Source: Channa striata (taxonomy: Eukaryota; Chordata; Actinopteri; Anabantiformes; Channidae). From it: 64,000 nucleotides of DNA. Below, one piece after another: positions 23,301-38,265 of the stretch (its first letter is position 1; every line of letters starts with the position of its first letter). The notes beneath the pieces were generated by a model, which worked only from the letters and a program-made list of their open reading frames with translations, made no database searches and was not told the origin of the DNA. The stretch spans positions 21,028,837-21,092,836 of the forward strand of contig CM065175.1 in NCBI GenBank assembly GCA_033026295.1, read 5' to 3'. Made by a program: the position numbers and the translations under genes.

Positions 23301-26300
23301 AGACGGGGAAGGGGCGTCCCACTGGTCCACTATACCCCAGATTCATCATTAATCACTCCTGCTGAGCCCCTCAGACCCTCCCACTCCTCCTTACCACGCC
23401 ATCTTCCACCTATAAGACCCTCTTCCCTTGGTGATGGCAGCCCATCCCTCCTGCCTCCATCCCACCATCACCACCACCCGCAAACACTTGCCCCTCCTCA
23501 AAACAACAATTTCTCTTATCTAGCACCTCAGGAAAGTCACCCTTTCTTTGTCTGTACATCTCTCCCTCTCTGTTTGTAACCCCCTTCTTTCCCCTCTTTC
23601 ACTCTCCATCTGTGCCCCCCCCCCTCACTTTTTCCTCTCTCCTTCTCGTTTTCTCCTTCTCTCTTTGTGACAAATGGGTTTTAATAAAAGCTGACAGAGC
23701 GATGAAATTAAAGGAGTGCATCCCATGGCCAGCTATAGCTCCAGCCTGAGTGTGGCACTGACATATTTAAAACAGGTCCTTAATTCAGTAGCCTGCTTGT
23801 GTCTTACATCACCAGGGCCCCTCAGTGTTATCAGAGTCATTATTACTGTCTGACACTGTATTGTTGTTGTAAAAAAATAATAGCTACAACTGGCACCAGA
23901 GGAGACAAGCATTTAGCAGCCCCTTCGTCCTTGTGCCAACAGTGACCCCTTTAAAACAGTTTATTCCACTGACCCTATTAACAGATATTAGGCCTCATCT
24001 CCCATGTTGCCTCATTACAGGCCTGGATCATAAAGAAAGGGGGTTGGGATGAAGGAGGACGGAGACAGAAAGCTAGTGTGCGTCTTTTCCGAGGGAACCC
24101 TTCCATAAGGAATAACTGACATGGAGGACTTACCCACGCCTCAGGAGCTCTCGCTTAACGTTAGAAAGCATTGTTTTGTTGGATTACAGGGTTAGGAGGG
24201 GAACCTAATCCCCTAATTTTTAATCTCTCCTGATTCCACAAGGATGGCTAAGAGACTGGGAGGGGCGGCCTTGACACAGCTTGGGTAGGTGGTTTGCATG
24301 GGGGGGTGCTGGGGGATAAAGGAGGGAGTAGATTTCTCAACAGAAGGCATACGAAAAGTTTGTGTGAGGACGACTATATTGCTTAGCAAAACCCTGAAGA
24401 CAACATGACAAAAAAAAAAAAAAAAGAGAGACACCAGTTTTTTAAGTTACTGACAGCTCACAAACGGGATGCAGTAAAGTACTAGAAAAGTTCCAAAAGT
24501 AGAAATATCAAAAGTAAAATCAAGAGTAAAACGATAGCAGATTCCCTTCTAACACAAATAACTCCAATGGTATTTGTAAGCTGTGCACTACACAACATTC
24601 AAGATAGTTCAGTGACAGCGATAACTTATCCTTCCTCCAAAACATTTCCGCTTTGTCATTTCATACCCTCACCACCATGTGTCTGGGTGTGTGGATAATT
24701 TCTCAGACAGCTTACAGTGACAGCCTTTTGGGACGAAGGGATAAGTTGTCTGGGAGCTCATCCCTATAATCTGTGAAGGATATACAGGGTCTCCCCAGGC
24801 AGAATACAGGACTATTCACCTGCAGCATTAGCTAAATAAGATTAGGAGCTGGACTGGAACTCAAATACTTGCTATGAGCAGAAATATGTATGTGTATATG
24901 GAAAAAAACGGCATAGGTGAAGTCTGTTTGAATTTTTTGAAGCTGAAAACACAGTTAACACTTTTGCAATGGGAATTTCAAAATCCAGTTGACACACAAA
25001 ATGTATGAGGGGAAAGAAGGGACACGAAACACACGAACGGGTTCAACTGAAGGCCTCTTTCAAATGTAAAGCTAGCTATGGAGCTGGTGAGAGACGGAGC
25101 AGGAAGGATGGAAACGGGGACGGAGAAGGGAGGGTGGTCGCAGCAGAGCAGACACAGAGAGTTAGAAATCATTGCGTCCATTGACGAAGTAACCTTGGGC
25201 GGCTTCCAGCACGACTGAGAGAGAGAGTGAGCGACGGGGTCTTGGAGTCGGGCCAAGTCAAGCCTTTTGTGCCAGCAGCCGCCACATTCCAATCATCCAC
25301 GGATATTTATACTCCAGGCCTAATTGAAAGGTTGGCTTGTGAACCATCTGCATGCACCCACACTCCAACTCCCCCTTCGAAACACACACCCACACACAAA
25401 TACAGACACACTCCTTAGTCCTTTACCACCACAGACACTGCCAGCTTTGACCCACAGAAGAGGGAGGCCAGACGTGCTGCAAGAGCAATGGCTAACATCC
25501 CAAGAGGCCACAAAGGCTAAACGCAACCGTTTCTGTCAAAGGTTAGATGTTTCTAGTTCTTGGTAGTTACTTCTCCTAATGAAATTAAACGGTGGCACGA
25601 TGTGGCTGGAACAAACCACTATCTTAACCACTGAGTTAATGAGGCAAATCTGTAAATTGGCTGTAATTTATTTATATAAGACATAATTGCATTTCAAATA
25701 GCCTGTGTCAGTAGGATCAAATTGTTCATAATGACAACATACGGCAGATAGGCATGGGAATGTGACTTTTGATACAGAGGTAAATTTTACAAAGTGAGCC
25801 AACAAACCTGTATTTAGTAGCACTGCGCTGCTAAGGGAGGTTGGCAGTTGATTAAAGGAACTGAGCAACGGTGTGAGCAGTGAGATAAATGACTTCATGA
25901 TTGATTACCGCCCAAAGCAGAAAAATGAGCAAAGCACAAAAGCAGTCAGTAACGTTTGTGTAATGAACATTTTTTCTCACACTACTACTCTATATCACAC
26001 AGCCCTGACTGTGACGGGATGTTTTGGGTCACTGCTGTGTTTCATGTGGCTTTTAAAACGCAGTCAAGCAAAGGCTGAATGTCTTGTTCGGGACCATATA
26101 CACTTAGTTTATACTTTCTGTGATTAATAAGTTATAAAAAGCCTCTATTTGCATAGCTCTCGTAGGGAACCCTTGATCGAATTGTGCGCTTATTTGTAAA
26201 GTTGTTGATAATTTTCTCTATTCTATTTCCATTTCGCTTAGTCAGAAACGATGCCTAAAAAGCAGCAGGTGGCAATAATGATTCTACAAAATTTTGTTGC

Positions 26301-28189
26301 TTAAAACAGGTCATGTTAGTATTATGAAAACAAGCACTCACCTGTCATACTGATCGTAAATGAAATATGCAGTTTCAAACCTGGCCAGCACCTAACCCCA
26401 AATATGACATTAAATCAATTCATTAATACGCAACTAAAAATTTAAATGACTGACTTACCACAATGCGCACGGCAAGCCAAAATCAAGACTCCGGGGAGCC
26501 ATGGAACAGTGAAACATAAATATCAGACTTCTGTTTCACAACCACTGAAATGCACCACAGGCTCATGGGATCGAGTGACTAAACCCACTGATTAATGCAC
26601 AATTAGTGTTGTGTTGTGTCAGTTAACAGGATGGGCTGATGGAGTTTGCAGCAATGGTGAGGAGTGTGTTAAAGCTCTCGGCGGGCATCCAGCTGGCCCT
26701 TCGCTCATCTCGGGGACGTGTTAGGCTTCCTCTGCCAGCTGGCACTGGAACACACCGCCATGTTCATTCATGACAGGCATCTCCCAAAACTTGTGAAAAA
26801 CCTGGTGATTCTTGAATGCTCCTTTCACAAGCTGCGTTCAAAAGGGAAAAAATAGAAAAAAGAAAGAAAGCATCTTTTATGTGTTCTAAGCCAAGGACAT
26901 TTGGGGCAACTCAGAAAAGTTTATTCAATATGCTGGCCAAAACATTATTTATGTCTGTTGTGTATGACGCTCAACACATTTACACTGCCTCAAAAAACAA
27001 CAGTGAAAAAAACTACTTGAAAAGCTTTGCCACATCCAGTGTCCCCTCTCATTTCTGTGTGCCATTTCTATCCATGTTAGGAGTATGTTGTACATTTTAA
27101 ATGTAAAAATGCCAAAATTAAGCATACATTAAAAATGTCATCGTACATACTAGAACAGTTTTGCATGTAACACCGATTGATGTGGTTGATGCACAAAAAT
27201 GCTTGGATGTGAAGAGTGCATCCTCTATAAAACGCTGTCAGAAATGAAAAGTTTGAGCAGTAAAATATGTTAACAGGTTCAAGTTAAAAAGTTAAATTTC
27301 CTCTTTAAATGTTAAACTGTTGATTTTTGTTCATGCATAGGCAGCTTTTTAAGCTAGTTCAGTACCAAGTGTGTGCATGACTTTCCTCCAGTCTTGCCAA
27401 ATCATCTGCTGTGTGTTTCATATGGAAAATGTCTAACCTGCAAAGTGAGAGGAATAAGAAGTAGAGTGTTTCCCTCTGCGATGTAATGGGGCAGATGCAA
27501 ACTCCCAAAAAGTACAAATCTTCAACAGACAAAGTTCAGGCCGTGGTAGTAGACAGTCAGGATGAGTGCACAGAGTGGACAGTTTCGAATTAGGACAGGG
27601 ATGCTCGTGTGGACAGAGCAGGCAGCGCTGGATCACTGAATTTCGGCTTTTCACCAGGAAACACAACCATTGGCATGCTGCTGGGGGTTGGGGCTGCCAA
27701 ATGCAAAACCGTTCTCTGTTGTCCCCTGGCTTGTGTCTGTGATAAATCAAAATGCCGAACAACAATTAGCACTCTGTTGACACTCTACTCACATCCAACA
27801 GTTTATACAGGGTGTTGGCCAAATGATGTAGAACAGAACTTATTGTCTTGCCAAGTGCATCTGCTATCATTGCCAGTGGAAAATCATCCACTTGTTACAT
27901 GAGCTTGTAAAAATAGGTCTGCAGATTCCACTTACTGCCAATATAAACTGTGTTCTACAACAGATTTCTGGCATTGCAAATTTACACTACATACATACTG
28001 CGAGAAATCACAAGGGACAACTAATCCCCGACTGATTACACACTCCAATAATAAGAACTCGCTGCATATGCCTTACAGGTCAAACATACAGTAGCGTGTC
28101 CCCCTTCTTTACATTCAATAGGAAATCATTCGCTCAAAGCAATCAAATATACTTCAATAACAACAGAGATAAACAACATTCATCCGGTC

Positions 28190-28330
28190 TAATCTCTCTG
28201 TGGACCACCCAGCTCAATCAATTAATTACCTAGTCTCCGTGTTTTACTTCAGGGCATCAGTAATTATCTTTAAATATTAATTTGGCTTTGTCCAGGGACT
28301 GATACAAGGGCCCTGTTGTTGTCTTCTGGG
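28190..28330. promoter_or_regulatory. candidate homeodomain-motif cluster
   Basis: The block includes CAATCAATTAATTACC, CAGTAATTATC, TAAATATTAATTTGGC and a GGGACTGATACAAGGGCCC stretch in unique sequence. Its composition resembles vertebrate conserved non-coding elements. There is no direct evidence of conservation. Confidence 0.25.
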
Positions 28331-31300
28331 TTTGTGCTTGTCAAATCGGGGGCACTCTGCTGTGGGAGGTAAACCTGAACCTGGATATGATGTGCAAAGC
28401 GAAAATACAGGGCACACTTTGAAATCACAAAGAAGACAAGATACAATATTTATATAAAAGTTTTTGGCAACGGTTAGAGAAAGGTTGCGTAGTTATTACC
28501 GTAGGTGGCTCAGGTTGTGCTGAGTAAGAAAAGTGCACCCACCCATTTTTTTCTGGTGGGTTCTAGTGTCTAAACTAAATAAGACCTAATTCAATTATGC
28601 TCTTTGATCCATATAATTGGAGTTGTCATGCATTCACAGTTAATTTTAAATATATGTTTGAGCCAGTGTTGCAGGTGGAGAAGCTTTTTTTGCAAACTAT
28701 CCTGTTTGTGATTATGCCCAATCCTCTATGTCTATCTTTCCACTTGCTGCAAAATATATTTTTAAAAGGGGCAATAAATTAGGGTAAAGGAACTGTCTAA
28801 AATCACACAGTAAACATACAGAGACTTGTGTCTCCTAACCACGAGTAAGGCAAACAAATAGGAATAACAACATCTGAGTTAATATCAGGCCTGTGGAACC
28901 ACCAAGCCTTCAGAGGATAATATCTATCTTCGTTTAGGCTGTCTTTAATAATTAACCCGATACATTTATTTATTACTCTCCACCACAGAGATACCCAGGT
29001 GAGTTGAGTTTCTCTGTGGCTCAGGGGAGGGGGAGGAGTGGTTCTCTTCCATCTCTCGCTCTGCATCAATGTTTGTAGCCCAGAGCAGAGGAAGCCAAGA
29101 AAAAAAAAACCTCTGATTTGGCCCATGTCCACCTTACCTGCAAAATATCCTGCATCAGCATATTTCCCGGAGTTCCAAGAGCAAAGAACGAATGAAACTA
29201 GAGAGATGGAGCTTGTGAAGCTAATTGGCTGATGTATTCCAAATAGCCTAATTTCTATTTTCTTTTAACGTGGCACATGGGTATGAAATGTCTGTGCAGC
29301 ACATTTTAACTAGGAGTTTAAAATGATTAATTTCTTTCATGTTAGGGCCAATTCATTCTTTACACGTGTCTGTCTCCTTATTGGTGACATAAGTTTCCTT
29401 GTTTTTGTAGTTCAAGAGTGTCCAGATGAAGTCTTCAATGTGTGTGGCAAACATTTATGTTCATATTCCTAGTGAATCAACTGGTAATTTGCCAAAAAAG
29501 TAAATGAGTGACTCGTTTCATACATAAAAGGTATGTAATTATTACTTCAACTATAATGAAACTGTTTTAAAGTTACACACACTGTTTTAGTTCTTTCACT
29601 TTCACACGTGCTCCTGATACAAAGGATGTGGGTCCAAAAGGTCACAACACTGACACTTGTGGCTTTTATGAGGATCAGCATTGCCACTCTGAGGAGTTTG
29701 TGGCCACGCAGCCCTATGCAGTGACAAGAAGTGGCTAAATATGGCAATTACAACAAGTAACGCACTTATTTGAACCACTTTCTGCGCTGACAGGTGGTTA
29801 CCCCATAACGATACATCAGCAATTATAATATTTTTATTAAAAAGATATTTATATTTTTATATTAAAACCACCAGATGGTATTTATGTTGTGGCTGATAAG
29901 TGTACTGCTTCGCTTGACATACAGTCACTAATGTATGTGTTTATGTTGTATGTGTCAATCTCTGCCTTTTTAAAATATCTTCTGAACAAAATTCAAGCTC
30001 AAATTTACTGCTCTCTTTGATTCTAATATATCTTGTGCTCGATCAGCTCATCTTGAGATCCAAACATAAATTGACCACATGCCAAGTTGAGGGTGAACAG
30101 TGCAAACAAGGAGCAGCTTAACAAATTACCACTCTGCTGCCAATTCCTAGGAGGGGGGGGAAGAAGCACATTGACTTAAAGAAAGAACTAAAAACCCAGC
30201 TACAGAGACCCAGAAACCCCAAAGGGTGAGGGGTGAGCAAGAAGAGAGAAACAAGAGTTAAGGTGGGTAAAAGCATATCCACTAGTGAGGCAGAGGGTAA
30301 AAGAACAAGCCAAATAAAGAGGCACAGGGAGATGGAAAGAGTGAGAGGCAGAGCAAAGAGAGTACAAAAATGAGGGAACAGAAGAGGGTTGATATGATTT
30401 CAATGGAATGTTTGTTGACAGTGCTCCGTGGCCCGGGGCCTTGGGATAAATGATTGAACACTGCGCCTGTCAAAGCCAGAGGATTTCTGTGGGCTTGTGT
30501 TTCTCTCTGCGCTTTTTTTTTTTTTTTTGCTTGAGGGAAGGTAGCAGTCAACTAATTGACACAGAATTAAGCATGAAACACACTAAGCGCAGCCCTCTTC
30601 TACCATGGCTGGCCTCTCCACCAAAGACGGGGCTTCCAGCCACTCAAAGGCATCGGATGAAACACGCATGCACATATAAACACATACATCCATATTAAGA
30701 TGATCAGATGTTCAAATATACAAGCATAAATACATGTGCAAAAAAAAAAAATATGAAGATAAACATTCGAGCAGATGGCCCACTATTCAATTACACTCGA
30801 TCAGTAATTCAACATTCAACCACAAACACACATCAGCGCAGGCAGAAAAAGTGTGGGTTACAGGAGGATATGCACAGAGTACATAAGCAAACACTATAGA
30901 CTTTTCTTGTGACAAATAGCTCCATGAGAAAGTAATCCTTCAAGATTAACAGTGTCATTCTCTGCCACACCTTGCATATTATGCTCAGGGGGCTGTGATC
31001 TCAGCTGCAGGCTTCTTGCAAATGGCTTATCAGGCATGTACTTGTACTGTTTTTGCTGTGCTCTGAAAAGCAAAGCACATGCGGGAGAGGGGAACTAAAC
31101 TGAAGCAAGGAATGGATGAATGATCAGGAGAGACATTTAGAGAAGGAAAAAGAAAATGCCCAAAAAGAGAGAAGACAGTGCAAGAAGACAATAACCAACA
31201 TAAAAATCAAACAAAATGTGTGTGGTGCAGACGAGGATTCAAACAGTAATTTGCAGCACAGGTATACAGGTGGGCCTTTGTTTTCCATGCTCTCGCCTGT

Positions 31301-34300
31301 GATTGAGCGACGCGTGGGTCGATTAAAGGTGAGTGGCGCAGACCTTTAGCTGTAAATAAACAGCACCGCCTGCTGAAGCTCACTCTGTAACATGGGGGTA
31401 TACAAGGAGCCTCACCTCATTAAAACTTGGAGCTGCGACAACAAAAACAACATGACTAAGCAACGGGTGTGTGGGGTGGGGCACAATCAAAAATGGAAAG
31501 GCAGGGGGGGAGGGGTCTGTGCCTCTCTGGCAGAATGGTCTGGGTAGGCAGCACCCTCTGCTCTTGTCTCCGCTGGTCACATCACATTGTGAATGCCCTT
31601 GTGAAGGCGCTGAGGAGAGGAAGAGAAAGTGAGAGGCGCTGCAGACAGGAAAGAAGACTGTGGGTCAAAGGGCCACCCCCATCCTGCAGACTACCAACCA
31701 ATAAAGAGGGGTACTCCGCTGTCTTGGAGGCAACAGAGGGCGAAGAGAGCAGGAAGTAAGGAAGGGGAGGAGGTAAGCAAGGAAAGTGGAGGGTGGGTTG
31801 ACTGCAAGGTGGATCCCCAGGGTCAATTATCCCCGGGAAGGAGGTACTGTAGCCAACATTCTGCATCTCATTTGCAAGGCAGCAGCAAAGGTGCACCTGA
31901 GCGCAGCTAGTGAGCATCCTGCCATAGCACCAAGGCAATTAATGTCTCTTTTCAATGACATGTGCTTCTCAGTGTGACAGTGGCTGGGCAGCAGTGGGCT
32001 GGGCCAACTGGCTAAAAGAAAAGGCCTCTTGTCTTCCCACAGAGACTAATTTCAGGTAGAGAGTCTCGCCTCTGTTCAGGCGACAGTCTGAGTTAGAGGG
32101 CTTTGGGTTCAGGCCTATACACAAACACACACACAGGCGTGGATAAATGCACACATTCTCACACAACATGCACAACTGTGCCCACTGCCCGCTCTAACAG
32201 TTTCTCACCCACTAACGCACAGGATGACAATAAAAACAGGTATGAACAAAAGTACAAAGACAGAAATAAAACCGCTCACACACTGTTTAAACACTGAATG
32301 ACACACACACAAAAAAACAAAGTATATTTTAAGGTTAATTGGCAAATGTACTGTATTTTTAGTTTTTACAAATAAAATTTAAAAACCTAAATGACAAGGC
32401 CTATGAATATTCTCTTTATGATATCAACGCATATACTTGTTGACCTATGGAGCAGGTTCATGAACGTGCTGGCACATGGGAATTCTGCCTGATACACACC
32501 CTAGATCATCCCACGCATTTGCCAAAACTAATAAAATTAGGAATCACTGTGATGAAGTGTTACAACTCGCTTGTGAGTTCACTTACATGTCTTTAAAGGA
32601 CAACTGGTAATTTTCTGAATTAAGCATATTTTCAATGATGCCCATACAGACAATGAACTGCTTCTACTCACACATTATGTCTGTCAATCAAAATGCAAAC
32701 TGGATTCAGTTTGCTTGTCTGTGCTCTTTGACCTTCTTTTTTGTCGAAAGTAATTAAAACACAACAGCCAGACACAACGTTTTGCTGGGTGACACATTTC
32801 TTCATCAACCTGTCCTCACACCTTACGCCCATATAGCTTGTTTGTCCCTACTCTCTCATAAAACCCAATGAACCGTTTGTTGAAATGCAGGCAGCTATTA
32901 GAATTACAACCCTCCTGGTCTCAGGCAACAATATAGGAGATCTTGGCCAAGTCTCAGATTCATCTTTTGCTCAAAAATGCCAATTTTAATACTGTGCAAA
33001 CAGTAATTTGATTAGGGTTAGACACAAAAAAACCCATCCGTGTTAGTTTAGATAGGTATCCACATCAATCCAATTCAACCAGAAATCTTGAACATGTGCA
33101 GATGAATGGCTTAGCTCAGGCAGCTGTACACACATTTTTTTGATTTAATATTAACAAATATATAGCTATATTTATACAATATAAATATACATACAAATCA
33201 AAGCTCTAGGTTTCAGACTGACAGACATTAACCATGAGTAAAGTCAAATCAATGCTGGTTTTTGCTGGCAATTAATTTAGACATAAGTTACCCATTAACA
33301 CTATTTTTATTTACATTTCTTGCAGAGTGCGGGGTTGACTGACAGAAGAAAGTAGTTAAAATAATTATATGAAATATGTGAAAATGAATTCATTAAATTC
33401 ATATACAGGAATAAAAAAAAAAACTAAAAGCTTCTAGCTTCTGCCTTTAAATGTAAACAGAGCCTTAACGGCACTAAGCTATAAACTCTAAAATTCTACC
33501 TGCACTTGCACTGAAAGAAAACTCATGGAGGGCTCAGAAAGTTATGCATGTGCTCAGTCAATATTATTCCATTTGTATAAGTAGAATTTCTGGCCTGACG
33601 GTTGCACTAAAAGAAGGGTTAGAGGTTGACAGGAGCATTTGAAAACATCCTTTGTGGCTCATGAGGACCAACAGTGGATTTCATGGCGATCTGGCCAGAA
33701 GGGTGGTAAAATACCGTGGCCTGGACAAAAGTGTGGGATGTACAAATCAATAGACCAAACACCATCAACATCCTTGGGCCTCTTCACCAACAGGACAAAG
33801 ACATGTTCCCACGAAGTCCAGCACCTTAAACAGACAAACTCAGAATGGAGCTGCTGTGTTTAAACATTAAAACCAAGCTCTGATATTAAAAGAGGAGCTT
33901 GTGAAAGAGTGGCTGTAACAGAGTACAATAGGAAGAAAAATCAGTGTTGATGACAGAGAACACAGTGCGCCCTCAGGCTCTTCTTTGCTTTACACCCACA
34001 TATTTGAATTAAAAACAAAAGACAGGAAAAAGGTGTCACTTTAACTGCTACTTCTCTGTGTCTCCTTTAGACAAACATGGTACAAATCTGTCCGCGTGTT
34101 ATATTTTTATACATATTTTAGTAAAACAAACTGAAAATGCACTCACACATGCCGTGTTTTAAGTAGATGTGCGATCTTTTAATTGAAACAAAACGTGTGA
34201 TCTTTTTTTAATACATTTGATCATTTTCGCACTATTAGGGGTATTGGAAGAAGATATTTGCCAAGACTATGTGCTACTTACACACCAATGTCAGCAAGTG

Positions 34301-34433
34301 TTCTATCGTGTAATCAAGTCATGACCTTGTGTGTGACCTTATTGCCGCAGGGCACTGCAGCTCTGGCAAGGCTAACACGAGGCTAATAAGTGCCATTCAA
34401 TGCATTTGTGTGCAGAGAATACATGCAAGTGTG

Positions 34434-34435
<2 letters not shown>

Positions 34436-34480
<45 letters not shown>
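34436..34480. repeat. (CA)n microsatellite, longest in the window
   Basis: This is an uninterrupted CA repeat of about 22 units, the longest dinucleotide run seen here. Confidence 0.96.
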
Positions 34481-34486
<6 letters not shown>

Positions 34487-35001
34487 ATATTCAACAGATC
34501 CATCCTTCCGATCACTGCTCTCTACAGCCCTGGAGCTCACAATGAAACCCAGTGTGTCCCTCAGTGGGAAGTCTGCACTCACTTCTTGACCATTCCCACT
34601 CATCCGAGACAGAAATAGACATCGCTTTGCTTCCCTGCTCATTCTCCTAGTCAACTTGTGGTTGACACACACTGGATGAATGACTACTTCCTCCTGTTCG
34701 CCTCGGTCGACTACTGAGGTGCAGTTCCGAGTTGTCGAGCTTGCCACTGACAGAGGAAAAGAAGAAGGGATGTTGGATTTGGCTGGGTGAGAGAGAGAGC
34801 GAGAGAGGGAGAGAAAGTGGGCTAGTTTCAGCAGACGTATCACGCACACACACAAACACACACACTTACAGCAAAGCTAGCTGGGTTTTGACAGTGGTAG
34901 AATTATTATAGTGAGGTGAATATTACACTCGTGGGACTTCATTTACCTCCAGCATATTCACTGAGTTTCTTTGTGTTTTACTGCTCCTCATAATCCGAGG
35001 C

Positions 35002-35020
35002 AACACACACACACACACAC
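35002..35020. repeat. (CA)n microsatellite
   Basis: This is a CA repeat of about nine units. Confidence 0.88.
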
Positions 35021-35439
35021 TTATATCACACACTATTTTTATGTCCATGAGTGTTGTCAGGGTTATTATTGAGATCATTATGGGATGTGGATACTGTTGA
35101 GATGCCCTCCTCCTCTCTCCCCCTCCTCCAATCCCACCCTTTATGTTGCCATTCTGAATCTCGGAGACCTCTCGTGAAAGGTTACCACGGCTTTCCTATT
35201 CTGGCTTCTGTTTATCAATAAAGCAAATAGTCAAACATAAACGCAGGTACACACACATTCGCAGAGGCGGTTTTGTATTTTGCAACGTGTATTGTTGTAA
35301 TTCTCCTCTTGGTATTTAGCTGGGAAAGGTCACTGATGGACTTCTTTTGTTGTGCTGTTTGAGGTCTCTTTCGCCCATTGTGTTAACAAGTCATTAAAAA
35401 TTGAGAGAAGTAAGGCAGGCCAGGAGACAGTGCATATGT

Positions 35440-35760
35440 TTGGAAGCATTATTATTATTAAATAATCATGTTTGTCCCGTAAATTGAGAGTGACTCATGC
35501 CACAATATCAGTAATTAGATAAATTATTGATGGGTTAGTGGGTGGGTGAGAGGATGGTCGTGGTGGAAATGGAATTGCCAAACCCAATTACCGTCTTTTT
35601 CTTAGACTGGCCCCATTAGGGTTGTCACTTAGACCACCAAATGGTGGCACTAATAAAACTGCAACCAGCACTTAACAGCTTAATTAATAGTAAGATGATT
35701 AATATTTTAATTGCAGTGGATTAAATACCGCTCGCACTGAGAGGGGAAGCTTTACAAGAA
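35440..35760. promoter_or_regulatory. candidate AT-rich homeodomain-motif cluster
   Basis: The segment contains a dense set of TAAT/ATTA cores, for example AATAATCATG, GTAATTAGATAAATTATTGA, CTTAATTAATAG, GATTAATATTTTAATTGC and GATTAAATACC. They are interrupted by unique, non-repetitive sequence rather than simple AT repeats. Such composition is typical of conserved non-coding enhancers near developmental transcription factors. Whether it is conserved cannot be judged from one genome. Confidence 0.3.
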
Positions 35761-38265
35761 CCGAGGCTCATGTCCTACACTGTCTGCTTTTAAATGTCGG
35801 ACGTGTCATGTTTCACTACAAGCTTTCTCACACTGATTCAAACGTAGAGCGCACATGAGTAAAATCTAACAGCTGGGGTTTCAGTGCAGAACATACATTC
35901 ATTCAATTTCAATAACATGACAGATAGTGTTGGAAATGAAATTACTAAATAAATTACATGAGGTTTTGCATATCCGCACAGTCCACAAGAGAGAAGAAAC
36001 TATGCACAAGGTTATGTAGCATTTTCGTGGTATGTTAATCCTACTTAGTTAAATCTGATGTCTGGATAGTTGAAATGTTGCATCCCTCCCAGTTCTTGTT
36101 AAATGGTGTTAGCAAAAAGTCTCAGATGTAAAGCAAATTAGACCAATACATATAGTCTGTGCGGCTACTATCTGAATATTGTTTTCTGGATGTTAATCCT
36201 ATTAAAAGATGGTCCTGTGTTGTTTTATGGGGAATAAAGTTGCTGATATAAAAATGTGCAATGAAATTGCGATAGCAATTTTCAACTTATACAGTGTATT
36301 ACCTTAACAAAGAAAGGACTTCAAGAACACAACGCCCCTGAGCAAACACAATACCCCTGGGTTCATGTCTACCATCAGTGCATACACACACTCATAGCAT
36401 GCCACAATAAAAAGCGACTATCCCTCTTGCACTAATACCCATCAACCCCCTTTCTCAAGAGGGCACGGTGTCTTCCATCCCCAACATGAATAAAACAAGT
36501 TGTTATTCTTCTCTAGATAAACACCCTCCAAGTGCCTGCAAACTAGAGGGGGAAACAACACCAAGCTTTGGTTTTCCTCCAGCAATTGCAATAGAGATGG
36601 GCTCCCCAGACACTTGCTGGGCTCTGCAAAGTGGTCCTACACTGTACAAAGTGTCTGCTTTGCCAGAGGCACAGGATGAAACTTCTAAGCGCAAACAAAA
36701 TCTACTAAATACAAAGAACGGCTGGTTTGCTACTTGAACAAACCTTTTTTTTTTTTAACTTTGTCAATACCTTATGTACATGGAAGTATTAATCAAATTC
36801 CCCAAGTGAGATTTGAGCCGTTTGTTCGTTTTAATCTACAGAATAACGCGGCTGGTAAGTGAGTCATTAGGAATCATCACTTTGGCCCGTCTTTGGAAAC
36901 ATGAGGCTGGGAAAGTGTACATTAACCAATGGAAAAGGTTAAGCATGGCAAAATGAGGGAAAATGTGGTGAACAAATTGAGAAATTAGCAACGTGCGGGT
37001 GGGGAAAATCTCGAAGGAGTCTGCGCTGAGGCGAGACCTATAATGGCACATGGCACCAGGCAGCTGGGTGGGTAATTATCATCATGTGTTTAGCAAGGCA
37101 CCCTTATCCAGGGCAACATATATGACCTGCGCTTTAACCACTTAGTTGGCCCATTTAGCTTTGTGCCGTGCTGTGTGTGTTTGTGTGTGTGAGTGGCGGC
37201 TGAGAGCAGATTTTCAGCAGTGCGCTGCTATAACACTAGGCATAATGTCCCTGTTGCAGGTGCTGGAAAGACAGCCATAGTTGGCACTTTGGATTGTGAT
37301 GCAGGTGTGTGACCCTCACTGTGGTGCCGGGGGTGGCTGAGGTGGCTTCAGTGTGAACGGGTGAAGCTTAATGTCCTTGGGGAAAGTGAGAGAGTGACCC
37401 CATGAAGATCCAGCTGGGAGCCTGGTGAGCAAAGGACCCAGATGTGTGTGACGGTGTGTGTGTGTGTGTGTTTTCATGTGCGTGAGAGTCTTTTAGTGTC
37501 TCCATGTGTGCCCACTGCCAGCTTGGTACGAAACAGCTGGCGCCCACCATCTGCTGCTCTTCTACATCAGCAGCCTTAGAATGTGCATTCACTGTGTGTG
37601 CGTGTCATCCTTCTTTCCCTTAGTATCATTCCAAATTAAATATATTGGACATACATAATATGAAACAGATTTGAGAGGTTGTAATGTGCAGGAAGAGGTG
37701 CCATGTAGGTACTAACGTTTTCTTTCAAATAGGTGTAAAAAAAGACTGACTTTTTGTGTTATTTATTTTCGAAATTTTATAGGCAAATTCAAAGGATGTA
37801 CATTTCTTTGAAAGCTAAACTTTGACAATCTAGTGTATGTTAGCATTTCCCTTTGGTTGTTAATCATTTGCTCCAAGCAATCCTACTTCATCGAACCGAC
37901 CCGGGGAAAAAAGAGAAGGATTGGGAGGGTGGGGGGTTAGTATGCTAAAAAAACCTCCAAAACAAGACACATGAGACATACGGTTCAAGTGTTAATTAGG
38001 GAGCCAATATTACAAGATAAATCAGAGATGGAGGGAAGGTTTGGAGGAGAGGAAGATGAGGGATGCGGGAGGGAAGAGGAGGAGTGAGAAATGGAGGGAG
38101 AGGGAGGGCAGGGTGTTGATTTGAGCAGGGCCTGGGGGCAGCCTACAGGGCAGAAAGGGGGAATGATAGACTGGCTAACCAGGCGTTGATCAGGCCTGTG
38201 CAGCGCTCCTCTTTTCATCAATAGTGAACAACTGAAGTGGCAAGAGAAAGTCTGCTGGCTTCTGG

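Larger units (their letters stand above)
15771..28189. other. gene-poor non-coding region rich in simple sequence
   Basis: No gene was recognised. Long pyrimidine tracts occur at about 16975-17200, 17270-17530, 21990-22240, 22400-22490 and 23570-23670. CA-type runs occur at 18007-18075, 19440-19550 and 22791-22815. A hairpin with 11-bp arms lies at 21331-21358. One octamer (ATTTGCAT) is at 26147-26154. Unique blocks that might be regulatory are at about 23680-23830 and 26560-26790 (CATTAATGC-like and CACAATTAGTG motifs). The long open frame over 21888-22643 is low-complexity. Confidence 0.5.
28331..35439. other. gene-poor non-coding region
   Basis: No gene was recognised. The stretch contains purine-rich DNA at about 30170-30380 and 31600-31790, a CA repeat at 34436-34480 and AT-rich DNA at about 29815-29880 and 33130-33200. 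All open frames are short and lack recognisable domains. Confidence 0.5.

Noticed and set aside
34397..34861. 154-codon minus-strand frame
   Set aside because: It runs through the CA microsatellite and purine/pyrimidine simple sequence, giving Cys/Val repeats; no recognisable protein.
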